A stretch of 64,000 nt of DNA. Origin: Caenimonas sedimenti (GTDB taxonomy: Bacteria > Pseudomonadota > Gammaproteobacteria > Burkholderiales > Burkholderiaceae_C). Below are positions 16,486 through 27,728 of the stretch, one piece after another; within the stretch, counting starts at the first letter, position 1, and each line of letters begins with the position of its first letter. Both the position numbers and the translations under genes were made by a program. The notes below the pieces were generated by a model. The model was not told where the DNA came from. It saw only the letters and a program-made list of their open reading frames with translations, and searched no databases. The DNA is taken from NCBI RefSeq assembly GCF_007833165.1, contig NZ_VOBQ01000009.1, forward strand, positions 165,087-229,086, in the 5' to 3' direction.

Positions 16486-18465
16486 TCATGCAAGCACGGG
16501 AAAGCCCATACCAGAAAGGTAGTTGAAAGTGCCGTCGTAGAAGAGTGCAGATCTCGTTGCGTCACTCTCGTCGCCTTCAGGAACAACAATGACCATCCCT
16601 TGACGCGCTCGAGTTAGCAGGACCCGATAGGCATTCTTTTGAAACCCCCGACGCTCCTGCGCCAGAATTCGCTGCCATCTCGAGCCCACAAACGAATGGT
16701 GTTCCCAGGATGAGCCGTTGTGCCGAAAGTCGCCGTCCCACACCACACAAGTCCAATCCAGCTCCAACCCCTGGACATGAAATTCCGTCGCTACGTCTTC
16801 AAGATAATACGAAGAACGCACATCGTCTTTGTCGTGCAAGAACCAGTGAACAGGGTCAACGGGCGCCTTCACGTGAATGGCATGTGGCCTGAGCCTCTGG
16901 GCCTGCGACGACACAACGATACCGTAACGCTCGGACCCTCTGGCTTGCTCCCGGATCCACGCCCTTGCTCGAGGGACACTACGGCAAAGCATGATCGGGT
17001 ACCGATCCTGAAGTGAAAGGAACATTTCACGCGCGCCCGGGCCGTCCAAGTCCAAGAGCTTCTTAACCAGGGTCGAGAGATGTTCGGCGCGAAACGAGCG
17101 CACGGACACCGCCAAATGCAAGTCATTGTCGGCATGAAGTAGCGCGTGCCTGGTTGCCTCTTTCAGCGTATCTCGCGCCGCGTATTCATTTCCTTCAAGC
17201 TCCGGAGAGATGTGGATATGCCAGTGGGGAAACGACCGGCGGACGGCATGCACCCATTCGCTGATTCCAGCCTCACCGGTGTTGATCTCTTGGCCGCCCC
17301 CAACCAGACAAACCACCACAGCCCAATCCTTGTGCCTGTCGAGACAGGAAATGAGGAATTCAGGCTCAGATTGAGAGAAACCCGGCCTGTTCTTCTTGCG
17401 CTGCATGAACGAAGCTGTTTGCTCAAGATTCCAAGCGCGCTGGGCCTCGTCAAATACTGCAATGTGATCCGAGGGAGCACCTCCATCGCGTAGGTACTCG
17501 TCGCGAAAGTGATGAACATTTTGAATGAAGGCCTTGACTCGGCTCTTGGCCTCGGTCTTTCGGAGGGTACCTCCCACCTCACTGGCGCGCCGAACCTGAT
17601 CGCGAGCCAAAGCCTCCTGCATGACAGCGACGAGAGGGCCATTGCCAGAAAGGAAGACGCTGTGCAGTTCACCCTTCTCCGCGTGCTTCGTGGCGATGTT
17701 GAGGCCAACGAGTGTCTTGCCTGCACCAGGGACACCCGTCACGAAGCAGATGGCCTTTGTCCCGCCGGCGCGGCAGTCGCTGACGATCTTCTCGATGGCG
17801 GCAGACGTCGCCGTGAGGTTCTTGACGCCAGCGTCACTCCGCGAGATCTCCGCGACGCCATGTTCGGCGTAGAGCGCCATTGCGGCCTCGATGATGGTCG
17901 GGGTCGGCTTGTATCGACCTGCTTCCCACTCTTCTGCGCAAATCTGTTCTGGAGCTGCCCATTCGAGTACTGCCCGCAATGCCAATGGAAGGGTACGCTC
18001 GTTCGTGAGCAAGGGTCGAAAAACCCCATCATCAATAGCGCTCTTCTCAGGTTTGATAAGACCGTCGGGCGCGGCGGTGGCGACTAGGACAGGGACAAGA
18101 ACCTTGTCATGGGATGATTCGTGGAAGTTCTTCAGATCCAACGCATAGTCCCATACCTGGTCCCGCGCGTGCCCGGTAAATCGCTGGTCTCCTACCTTGA
18201 ACTCCAGCAGGAACAAAGTGGAGCGGATCAGTGCGACGACATCGATGCGCTTTCCGAGGCGAGGAACGGCGTACTCAAAGTACACATTGCCTTGCCCGGA
18301 ATAAGGAACGAGCAACTGCTGGAGGATTCGAACCTGCTCCTGCCACGCGAATCGCTGCGGGAGTTCAACGGAGAACTCCGAAGACGTAAGCAGGATTCCA
18401 AGTACGTGATCTGGGTGCCGCTGCAGGAATGCTTCGATTGAGTCCGAGTAGTAGGCGCGACTCAT
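16486..18465 (-). CDS. DUF2075 (Schlafen group 3-like) helicase with N-terminal nuclease-like domain
   Basis: A 659-residue protein; the start is put at ATG 18465 (MSRAYYSDSIEAFLQRHPDH). Residues 60-125 look like a PD-(D/E)xK nuclease: GKRIDVVALI (D75) then FLLEFKVG (E88, K90). The P-loop helicase domain has FVTGVPGAGKTLVGLNIATK at 242-260, the DEAQ box HIAVFDEAQRAW, and a C-terminal LLTRARQGMVIVVPEG resembling motif VI. No clear ribosome site is visible. It lies 61 bases downstream of the HNH gene on the same strand and may be cotranscribed with it. GC is visibly lower than in neighbouring housekeeping genes. A DNA/RNA-targeting defence role is inferred. Confidence 0.85.
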   Translation of the reverse strand: MSRAYYSDSIEAFLQRHPDHVLGILLTSSEFSVELPQRFAWQEQVRILQQLLVPYSGQGNVYFEYAVPRLGKRIDVVALIRSTLFLLEFKVGDQRFTGHARDQVWDYALDLKNFHESSHDKVLVPVLVATAAPDGLIKPEKSAIDDGVFRPLLTNERTLPLALRAVLEWAAPEQICAEEWEAGRYKPTPTIIEAAMALYAEHGVAEISRSDAGVKNLTATSAAIEKIVSDCRAGGTKAICFVTGVPGAGKTLVGLNIATKHAEKGELHSVFLSGNGPLVAVMQEALARDQVRRASEVGGTLRKTEAKSRVKAFIQNVHHFRDEYLRDGGAPSDHIAVFDEAQRAWNLEQTASFMQRKKNRPGFSQSEPEFLISCLDRHKDWAVVVCLVGGGQEINTGEAGISEWVHAVRRSFPHWHIHISPELEGNEYAARDTLKEATRHALLHADNDLHLAVSVRSFRAEHLSTLVKKLLDLDGPGAREMFLSLQDRYPIMLCRSVPRARAWIREQARGSERYGIVVSSQAQRLRPHAIHVKAPVDPVHWFLHDKDDVRSSYYLEDVATEFHVQGLELDWTCVVWDGDFRHNGSSWEHHSFVGSRWQRILAQERRGFQKNAYRVLLTRARQGMVIVVPEGDESDATRSALFYDGTFNYLSGMGFPVLA

Positions 18466-18526
18466 ATGATCAATGCCAACCACGTTTAGGCTCGATTCGG
18501 CTCCGCATCTTGGCTCCGTGATCTGG

Positions 18527-19489
18527 CTAGGGCGAGTTAGGGAATGGTCGCAGTCTTTTGATCCGCCACTCAAGCGATTCTCGCTTAGGCGTGAATCGCG
18601 GCTCACGAGGAAGGATGATAGGCCTGCCTTCCAACCCCACCAGGAGCGCGAAATCTGGCACGCGGCTGTCAAGCGTCGTACTAACGTGCCAGTTCAGATC
18701 CGGGCCGGGTGCGATCAGCCGCTTGTCCATGGCCCAATGCATATCAGGACAGAGTGCCAATCCGTTCCGAGGGTCGTCGTCGCCTGCTTCGCTAAACGGG
18801 TGGATGTGTGCCGCCTCCACCATGGCCTCCCCGGTCGACAACACTATGCGCACCCCAGTTGCTGCGCAGCGATAGTCGTACACCTCTGTTACCAATCTGC
18901 GGAAGGCGGGGCTGCGAACGTATTCCGGTGGTGGCCCTTCACTTGCGATCACTGTTTCAGTTCGAAGTTGACGCTCATAGGTGCTCGCTTGAGCGCTGAC
19001 GGACGCTACGACCCGCAGCTCCTGTAGCCCCCGATCGAGCCAGTGAGTCGCGACGCTCTCACCCAGCGCATCCAAACAGACGGGATCTTGGAGCAGTGCG
19101 AACAGCTCTTGATCCAGCTCGGCGTACGCGATGTTCTCGGTGATATCCCCAAGGCTACGGGCAGTACTCATCGCTCGAACGACGTCCTCTCGGCCTGGCA
19201 ATGGCCGCAAGTGCCAAAAGCTCGGCTGACCGCCGCGCAAGTTTCCACTCAAATGGAAAAATGGAAAGTAGGGATTCGCGTGATCACCGGGCGTGCGAAC
19301 TGCGCTGAAGAACTGGTGATAGCGCTCCAATAGCGGCGGAGCGAAGTAGATCCGGTTTGCACGCACGCCACCAGCACGCGCCAAATCGAGCAGCGCGAGC
19401 AGCATGCAAATCTTATGAGGGCTGGCCCGACCGCCAGCCATATTGACGACGAGGCGCTTGAACTTGTCCTGATACTCAGCCAAGCTCAC
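18527..19489 (-). CDS. HNH endonuclease with possible sulfur-binding-like N-terminal domain
   Basis: A 320-residue protein with GTG start at 19489, ten bases after the gyrB stop on the same strand. The C-terminal HNH_2-type nuclease is clear: YRCAATGVRI, VEAAHIHPFSEAGDDDP, RNGLALCPDMHWAMDKRLI. The N-terminal half (HKICMLLALLDLARAGGVRA, then a YHQFF stretch, then NPYFPFFHLSG and FWHLRP) resembles the DNA sulfur-binding domain of ScoMcrA-type enzymes that cut phosphorothioated DNA, particularly the Y/F-P-F-x-L element. That part is a pattern-level resemblance only. Likely a type IV-like restriction endonuclease. Confidence 0.82.
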   Translation of the reverse strand: MSLAEYQDKFKRLVVNMAGGRASPHKICMLLALLDLARAGGVRANRIYFAPPLLERYHQFFSAVRTPGDHANPYFPFFHLSGNLRGGQPSFWHLRPLPGREDVVRAMSTARSLGDITENIAYAELDQELFALLQDPVCLDALGESVATHWLDRGLQELRVVASVSAQASTYERQLRTETVIASEGPPPEYVRSPAFRRLVTEVYDYRCAATGVRIVLSTGEAMVEAAHIHPFSEAGDDDPRNGLALCPDMHWAMDKRLIAPGPDLNWHVSTTLDSRVPDFALLVGLEGRPIILPREPRFTPKRESLEWRIKRLRPFPNSP

Positions 19490-19498
19490 AGCGGTCGC

Positions 19499-22268
<2,770 letters not shown>

Positions 22269-22281
22269 AGGCATCGGGGCA

Positions 22282-23388
22282 TCAAATCCGCATCGGCATC
22301 ACCACATACTTGAACGCCGCGTTGTCCGGCACCGTGAACAGCGCCGAACTGTTGGCATCCGCCAGCTCCAGCTTCACCATGTCCTGCTCCATGTTCGCCA
22401 GGGCGTCGATCAGGTAGGTGACGTTGAAGCCGATCTCGATGGCGTCGCCGGCGTAGTCGATGTCGAGTTCGTCGACGGCTTCTTCCTGCTCGGCGTTGTT
22501 GCTCGCCACGCGCAGGGTGCCGCCGTCGATGTTCAGGCGCACGCCCTTGAACTTCTCGCTGGTCAGGATGGCGGTGCGCTGCAGGCTGGCCAGCAAAGGC
22601 GCCCGGCCCAATGTCACCGCGTTCTTGTGGTTCTTGGGGATGACGCGGTTGTAGTCGGGGAACTTGCCTTCGACCAGCTTGGTGACGAACTCCATGCCTT
22701 CGAAAGCGAACTTCGCCTGGTTGTTGGCGAACTGCATTTCGATCGCGCCTTCCTTGTCGGACAGCAGGCGCTGCAGCTCCAGCACGGTCTTGCGCGGGAG
22801 GATCACTTCTTGCCGGGGCACTTCCACATCCAGGGCCGAAGAGGCAAAAGCCAGGCGGTGCCCGTCGGTCGCCACCAGCGAAAGCTGCTTGGCCTCGGCC
22901 ACGAACAGGATGCCGTTCAGGTAATAGCGGATGTCGTGCACCGCCATCGCGAAGCTCACCTGGTTCAGCAAATCCTTCAGGGTCTTCTGCGGCACGCTGA
23001 ACTTGGGGCCGAAGCTGGGGGCTTCCTGCACCAGCGGGAAGTCTTCGGCGGGCAGCGTCTGCAGCGTGAACTTGCTCTTGCCGCCTTTCAGGATCAACTT
23101 GTTCTGGCTGGACTCCAGGCTCACCGTCTGGTCGCCGGGCATGGTGCGCAGGATGTCGATCAGCTTGCGCGCGCCCACCGTGGTGCTGAAGTTGCCGGTG
23201 TCGCCATCGAGATCGGCGGTGGTGCGGATCTGGATTTCGAGGTCACTGGTCGTGAACTGCAGGTTGCCGCCGGTCTTGCGCAGCAGCACGTTGGCCAGGA
23301 TGGGCAGGGTGTGGCGCTTTTCCACGATCCCGGCCACCGATTGCAGCACCGAGAGCAGCCTTTCCTGGGTTGCCTTGAGAACGATCAT
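22282..23388 (-). CDS. dnaN: DNA polymerase III beta subunit (sliding clamp)
   Basis: A 368-residue clamp protein that tethers polymerase III to DNA. It begins MIVLKATQERLLSVLQSVAG and has the three repeated clamp domains: first NVLLRKTGGNLQFTTSDLEI; second AMAVHDIRYYLNGILFVAEA with RLAFASS; third NKNAVTLGRAPLLASLQR-type helices. It ends DNAAFKYVVMPMRI, the canonical C-terminus that forms part of the partner-binding cleft. The length is typical. It lies between dnaA (92-base gap) and gyrB. Confidence 0.99.
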   Translation of the reverse strand: MIVLKATQERLLSVLQSVAGIVEKRHTLPILANVLLRKTGGNLQFTTSDLEIQIRTTADLDGDTGNFSTTVGARKLIDILRTMPGDQTVSLESSQNKLILKGGKSKFTLQTLPAEDFPLVQEAPSFGPKFSVPQKTLKDLLNQVSFAMAVHDIRYYLNGILFVAEAKQLSLVATDGHRLAFASSALDVEVPRQEVILPRKTVLELQRLLSDKEGAIEMQFANNQAKFAFEGMEFVTKLVEGKFPDYNRVIPKNHKNAVTLGRAPLLASLQRTAILTSEKFKGVRLNIDGGTLRVASNNAEQEEAVDELDIDYAGDAIEIGFNVTYLIDALANMEQDMVKLELADANSSALFTVPDNAAFKYVVMPMRI

Positions 23389-23479
23389 CGTCTTCCTCTA
23401 ATCTTTGTAGTTTCGGCCGGATTTTTCAGCCAAACCGGCATTTTCGCACCCTTGGGGCGGGCCCACCCGCCCCCGGCCG

Positions 23480-24892
23480 TCAACCCTTGAGGGTCTGTTC
23501 CAGGACGTGCAATTGCTGGTTCAACTCGGTGACGTTTTGCCTCTCCGCCGAGATTTTTCGCACAGCATGGAGCACCGTGGTGTGGTCCCGGCCGCCGAAC
23601 AGCTCGCCGATCTCGGGCAGGCTTTTCTGGGTCAGTTCCTTGGCCAGGTACATGGCGATCTGGCGCGGCCGGGCGATGCTGGCCGGACGCTTCTTGCTGT
23701 ACATGTCGGCCACCTTGATCTTGTAGTAGTCGGCCACCGTCTTCTGGATGTTCTCCACCCCGATCTGCCGGTTCTGGATCGACAGCAGGTCGCGCAGGGC
23801 CTCCCTGGCCAGCTGGATGGAGATTTCCTTCTGGTTGAAGCGGCTGTACGCCAGGATCTTGCGCAGCGCGCCTTCGAGCTCGCGCACGTTGCTGCGCACG
23901 TTCTTGGCGACGAAGAAGGCGACTTCTTCGGGCATTTCGGTGCCCTCGCTGCGCGACTTGTTGATCAGGATGGCCACCCGCATCTCGAGTTCGGGCGGCT
24001 CCAGGGCCACCGTCAGGCCGGAATCGAAACGGGAAATCAGGCGCTCGTGGATGTCCGCCAGGCCCTTGGGGTAGGTGTCCGAGGTCATCACGATGTGGCT
24101 CTTCTTGGCCAGCAGGGCCTCGAAGGCGTTGAAGAACTCCTCCTGCGTGCGGTCCTTGTTGGCGAAGAACTGGACGTCGTCGATCAGCAGCAGGTCGAGC
24201 GAGTGGTACTTGTCCTTGAATTCGTCGAAAGTCTTGCGCTGGTAGGCTTTAACCACATCCGACACGAACTGTTCGGCGTGGATGTAGAGAACCTTGGCGG
24301 CCGGCCGGTCGGACAGCAGCTTGTTGCCCACCGCGTGCATCAGGTGGGTCTTGCCCAGGCCGACCCCGCCGTAGATGAAGAGCGGGTTGTAGAGCTGGCC
24401 CGGCGTGCCGGACACATGCATGGCCGCGGCGCGCGCCATGCGGTTGGCCGTGCCCTCGACCAGGCTGTCGAAAGTCAGCGCCGTGTTCAGCCGGTTCTTG
24501 AAGGTGCCGGGGCCGGCGTCCTCCTGCAGCTCGGCCGGCTCGGCGGCCGCGGACGGCACCGGGCTGGATGGGCTGGAGTAAGATTTGGCCGATGCTTCCC
24601 GAGGAGTGATGGCTAACTCAAGCTGCACCGACTGGCCGTAGATCTTCTCCAGCATCGAGCTGATGCGGCTGGAATACTGGGCCCGTACCCAGTCCAGTTT
24701 GAAGCGGTTGGCCACGAACAGCGTGACCCGGGAAAAGTCTTCGGAGACCTGGGCGACCAGGGGCTTGATCCAGGTGTTGAACTGCTGTTCGGGCAGTTCC
24801 TGGGCCAACTGGTCGACGCAGGCTTGCCACAGGCTGTCGCCCGCGCCCAGGCTGGCGTGTGCCGCCAGGCTGTTGTGTTGCCCCTCGCTCAT
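23480..24892 (-). CDS. dnaA: Chromosomal replication initiator DnaA
   Basis: A 470-residue DnaA. Domain I (residues 20-90, [20 protein letters not shown]) is followed by a short variable linker (100-125, serine/proline-rich). The AAA+ domain has [20 protein letters not shown] at 169-188, the Walker [14 protein letters not shown] and the arginine finger region [16 protein letters not shown]. Domain IV has the DNA-recognition signature [17 protein letters not shown]. It is transcribed away from rpmH. Two DnaA-box-like sites lie within 75 bases upstream of its start, consistent with autoregulation. Confidence 0.99.
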   Translation of the reverse strand: MSEGQHNSLAAHASLGAGDSLWQACVDQLAQELPEQQFNTWIKPLVAQVSEDFSRVTLFVANRFKLDWVRAQYSSRISSMLEKIYGQSVQLELAITPREASAKSYSSPSSPVPSAAAEPAELQEDAGPGTFKNRLNTALTFDSLVEGTANRMARAAAMHVSGTPGQLYNPLFIYGGVGLGKTHLMHAVGNKLLSDRPAAKVLYIHAEQFVSDVVKAYQRKTFDEFKDKYHSLDLLLIDDVQFFANKDRTQEEFFNAFEALLAKKSHIVMTSDTYPKGLADIHERLISRFDSGLTVALEPPELEMRVAILINKSRSEGTEMPEEVAFFVAKNVRSNVRELEGALRKILAYSRFNQKEISIQLAREALRDLLSIQNRQIGVENIQKTVADYYKIKVADMYSKKRPASIARPRQIAMYLAKELTQKSLPEIGELFGGRDHTTVLHAVRKISAERQNVTELNQQLHVLEQTLKG

Positions 24893-25118
24893 GCTCTCAT
24901 TCGCCTTGTGGATTATGGTTGTTGCGCGAAACGGCGGATTCTAGGCGGTAAACACCTTATCCACAAACGCGAATTGGCCTTGAAAAGCCCCGGGCGGCGT
25001 GCTAAGTGAGGGGCGGCAGAGCTTGCCGCATGGCCCTGTGCAAGGCCTCGCAATTGCCGTCCTGAGGGTTTTCCGCGATAATGCCGGGTTCCCCCGAGTC
25101 CTAGTTCCGAGAACGAAT
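24893..25118. other. dnaA-rpmH intergenic region, candidate oriC or dnaA promoter
   Basis: A perfect DnaA box TTATCCACA lies at 24957-24965. A one-mismatch box in the opposite orientation, TGTGGATTA, lies at 24907-24915, only 15 bases upstream of the dnaA start. The region is short (226 bases) with no clear AT-rich 13-mer array. It may be the origin or only the autoregulated dnaA promoter; position between dnaA and rpmH is a classical origin site. Confidence 0.5.
25054..25082 (+). promoter_or_regulatory. Sigma-70-type promoter of rpmH
   Basis: TTGCCG (25054-25059) and GATAAT (25077-25082) are separated by exactly 17 bases, close to the consensus. Transcription would begin near 25089, giving a leader of about 30 bases to the rpmH ATG. 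It probably drives rpmH-rnpA-yidD-yidC. Confidence 0.7.
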
Positions 25119-25253
25119 ATGAAACGCACTTACCAACCCTCCAAGGTTCGCCGCGCGCGTACCCACGGCTTCCTGGTCCGCATGAAGACCCGCGGTGGCC
25201 GCGCCGTCATCAATGCGCGCCGCGCCAAGGGCCGCAAGCGCCTGGCCGCCTAA
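25119..25253 (+). CDS. rpmH: 50S ribosomal protein L34
   Basis: A 44-residue protein beginning [20 protein letters not shown] and ending GRKRLAA, a full-length and near-invariant L34. It is a structural component of the large ribosomal subunit. The ATG at 25119 is chosen because the L34 sequence begins there; the open frame upstream is not part of it. It heads the rpmH-rnpA-yidD-yidC series. Confidence 0.99.
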   Translation: MKRTYQPSKVRRARTHGFLVRMKTRGGRAVINARRAKGRKRLAA

Positions 25254-25287
25254 GCCCGCGTTCGCGGGCGCAGCTGGCGCGGCTGTC

Positions 25288-25692
25288 GTGCAACGGCTCA
25301 AGAACCGGGCCCAGTACGAGGCAGCCATGGCCGGCGGCACCATCTCCCGGACAGCGCATTTCGTGCTGCATCGCTTGATGCTGGAGATGCCGTCCCAAGC
25401 TACAGGGCCTGACTCCGTGACTGGAGCGCAGGCCCTGTTTGCTGTCCGCGCGCCCTGGATGGGCGTGGTCATCCCCAAACGCTGGGCCAAGCGCGCCGTC
25501 ACCCGCAACGGCATCAAACGCCAGATCTACAGCTTGAGCGAGACTTTCGAAGCCCGTCTGCCAACCGCCGCCCATGTGGTGCGGCTGCGCACGGGCTTTC
25601 CGCGCGAGCAGTTTCCGAGTGCCTGGTCGGAGGCGTTGAAGAAGGCGGTGCGGGGCGAACTGCTGCAGTTGTTCGAGAAGGCCGTGGCATGA
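25288..25692 (+). CDS. rnpA: Ribonuclease P protein component
   Basis: A 134-residue basic protein that assists the RNase P RNA in maturing tRNA 5' ends. The start is placed at GTG 25288 (QRLKNRAQYEAAMAGGTISR), matching the usual N-terminus. The RNR signature appears as KRWAKRAVTRNGIKRQIYSL, with RLRTGFPREQF following. The stop overlaps the yidD start as ATGA, indicating translational coupling. Confidence 0.95.
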   Translation: MQRLKNRAQYEAAMAGGTISRTAHFVLHRLMLEMPSQATGPDSVTGAQALFAVRAPWMGVVIPKRWAKRAVTRNGIKRQIYSLSETFEARLPTAAHVVRLRTGFPREQFPSAWSEALKKAVRGELLQLFEKAVA

Positions 25693-25967
25693 ACATCGTG
25701 CAAGGCCTGCTGGTCGGCATCGTCAAGGCCTACCGCCTGTTCCTGTCGCCCTGGCTGGGCTCCGCCTGCCGCTTCACGCCCACCTGCTCCGTCTATTCGA
25801 TCGAGGCATTGGAAACCCACGGCGCCGCCGCCGGCAGCTACCTCACGCTGGCGCGCATCGCGCGCTGCCATCCCTGGTGCGAGGGCGGGCATGATCCCGT
25901 CCCGGCCGACAAGCCCCGGTTGTTCACCGGCTGGGGCACGCCCTCACAACAAAAGAAAACTCCATGA
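25689..25967 (+). CDS. yidD: Membrane protein insertion efficiency factor YidD
   Basis: A 92-residue protein with the family signature YRLFLSPWLGSACRFTPTCS and YSIEALETHGAAAG, then RIARCHPWCEGGHDPVP, including the conserved cysteines. YidD is a peripheral inner-membrane protein that helps YidC-dependent insertion. It overlaps both neighbours by four bases (ATGA), so rnpA-yidD-yidC form one tightly coupled unit. Confidence 0.97.
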   Translation: MNIVQGLLVGIVKAYRLFLSPWLGSACRFTPTCSVYSIEALETHGAAAGSYLTLARIARCHPWCEGGHDPVPADKPRLFTGWGTPSQQKKTP

Positions 25968-27691
25968 ACGACATCCGCCGCACCATCCTCTGGGTGATCT
26001 TCGGCTTCTCGATGGTGATGCTGTGGGACCAATGGCAGGTCCACTCCGGCAAGCAGGCCACGTTCTTCCCGTCGGCGCCCAAGGCCACGGCGCCCGCCCC
26101 GACCGCCAGCGGAAACACCAGCTTGCCGGCCCCGGTGGCTTCGGCCACGGCCACGCCGGGCGTGCCGCCCACCGCCGGCGCGACCGCCGTCCTGCCCGGT
26201 GCCGTGCCCGGGACCCCGGCCGCACCCGCCACGCCGCGCGAACGCATCACCGTCTCCACCGACGTGCTGCGCGTCACCTTCGACACCGAAGGCGGCTCGG
26301 TGGTCCGCACCGAATTCCTGAAGCATGCGGCCGACTCCTCCGCCGACAAGACGACCAGCACCTTCGTCCTGCTCGACCAGAGCCCTGACAAGATCTACCT
26401 GGCGCAGAGCGGACTGATCGGCGGCGACTTCCCCAACCACAAGTCGCCGATGACGTTCAGCGGCGACCGTGCGCTGAAGGACGGCGCCAACGACCTGGTG
26501 CTGAAGTTCGAGTCGCCCGCGCAAGGCGGCGTGAAGCTGGTCAAGACCTACACGCTCAAGCGCGGCAGCTACGAAGTGGGTGTCAAGCACCAGGTGGCGA
26601 ACGTCGGCAACCAGACGGTGAGCCCGCAGCTTTACGTGCAGCTGGTGCGCGGCGCCGGCACGTCGGGCGGCTCCTTCATCACCAACCCCACCGGCACCTT
26701 CACCGGCCCGGCGGTGTACACGGAAGAGAAGAAGTACCAGAAGATCGAGTTCAGCGACGTCGACAAGAACAAGATGGAGTTCCAGAAGGACGCCACCAGC
26801 GGCTGGGTCGCCATGGTGCAGCATTACTTCGCCAGCGCGTGGATCCTGCCGGACGGCGTGAAGCGCGAGAACTTCATCCGCAAGGTCGACGGTAGCCTGT
26901 ACTCCGTGGGCATGATCGCGCCGCTGCAGCCGGTGGCGCCCGAGGGCGTGCAGGCGGTGGAAGGCAAGCTGTTCACCGGCCCGCAGGAAGAGAAGATGCT
27001 CGAGCGCGTGGCGCCCGGCCTCGACCTGGTCAAGGACTACGGCATCTTCACCATCCTGGCCAAGCCGCTCTACTGGCTGATGGACAAGATCCACGGCGTC
27101 CTGGGCAACTGGGGCTGGTCGATCATGGCGCTGGTGCTGGTGATCAAGATCGCCTTCTACTGGCTGCAGGCCAAGGGCTACGAGAGCATGGCCAAGATGA
27201 AGGCCGTGAACCCGCGCGTGATGCAGTTGCGCGAGCGCTTCAAGGACAACCCGCAGCAGATGCAGCAGGAGATGATGAAGCTGTACCGCGACGAGAAGGT
27301 CAACCCCTTCGGCGGCTGCCTTCCGATCATGGTGCAGATCCCGGTGTTCATCGCGCTCTACTGGGTGCTGCTGTCGTCGGTCGAGATGCGCAACGCCCCG
27401 TGGATCGGCTGGATCCGCGATCTTTCGACGCCTGATCCGTACTACATCCTGCCCGTCATCATGACCGGCACCACGCTGCTGCAGACGGCGCTGAACCCGG
27501 TCCCGCCGGACCCGTTGCAGGCCAAGATGATGTGGTTCATGCCGCTGATCTTCTCGGTGATGTTCTTCTTCTTCCCGGCCGGCCTGGTGCTGTACTGGAT
27601 CACCAACAACGTGCTGTCGATCGCGCAGCAGTGGCTGATCAACGTGCGGATGGGGGTGCCGCCGGAGTTCAATTTGCCGAAGTTCAGCTAG
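25964..27691 (+). CDS. yidC: Membrane protein insertase YidC
   Basis: A 575-residue insertase (Oxa1/Alb3 family). The N-terminal membrane anchor (TILWVIFGFSMVMLWDQW) is followed by an alanine/proline-rich linker, then the large periplasmic beta domain (about residues 85-345). The conserved 60KD_IMP core has five helices, including GNWGWSIMALVLVIKIAFYW, PFGGCLPIMVQIPVFIALYW and AGLVLYWITNNVLSIAQQWL. The conserved positively charged groove segment (QLRERFKDNPQQMQQEMMKL) is present. The length is normal for proteobacteria. Confidence 0.98.
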   Translation: MNDIRRTILWVIFGFSMVMLWDQWQVHSGKQATFFPSAPKATAPAPTASGNTSLPAPVASATATPGVPPTAGATAVLPGAVPGTPAAPATPRERITVSTDVLRVTFDTEGGSVVRTEFLKHAADSSADKTTSTFVLLDQSPDKIYLAQSGLIGGDFPNHKSPMTFSGDRALKDGANDLVLKFESPAQGGVKLVKTYTLKRGSYEVGVKHQVANVGNQTVSPQLYVQLVRGAGTSGGSFITNPTGTFTGPAVYTEEKKYQKIEFSDVDKNKMEFQKDATSGWVAMVQHYFASAWILPDGVKRENFIRKVDGSLYSVGMIAPLQPVAPEGVQAVEGKLFTGPQEEKMLERVAPGLDLVKDYGIFTILAKPLYWLMDKIHGVLGNWGWSIMALVLVIKIAFYWLQAKGYESMAKMKAVNPRVMQLRERFKDNPQQMQQEMMKLYRDEKVNPFGGCLPIMVQIPVFIALYWVLLSSVEMRNAPWIGWIRDLSTPDPYYILPVIMTGTTLLQTALNPVPPDPLQAKMMWFMPLIFSVMFFFFPAGLVLYWITNNVLSIAQQWLINVRMGVPPEFNLPKFS

Positions 27692-27728
27692 GCTGCGCTG
27701 AGGTCAGCCCCTACACTGGCCATCCGCC

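Noticed and set aside
25195..25287. Longer rnpA starting at an upstream ATG
   Set aside because: The upstream part overlaps rpmH in another frame; RnpA similarity starts at GTG 25288.
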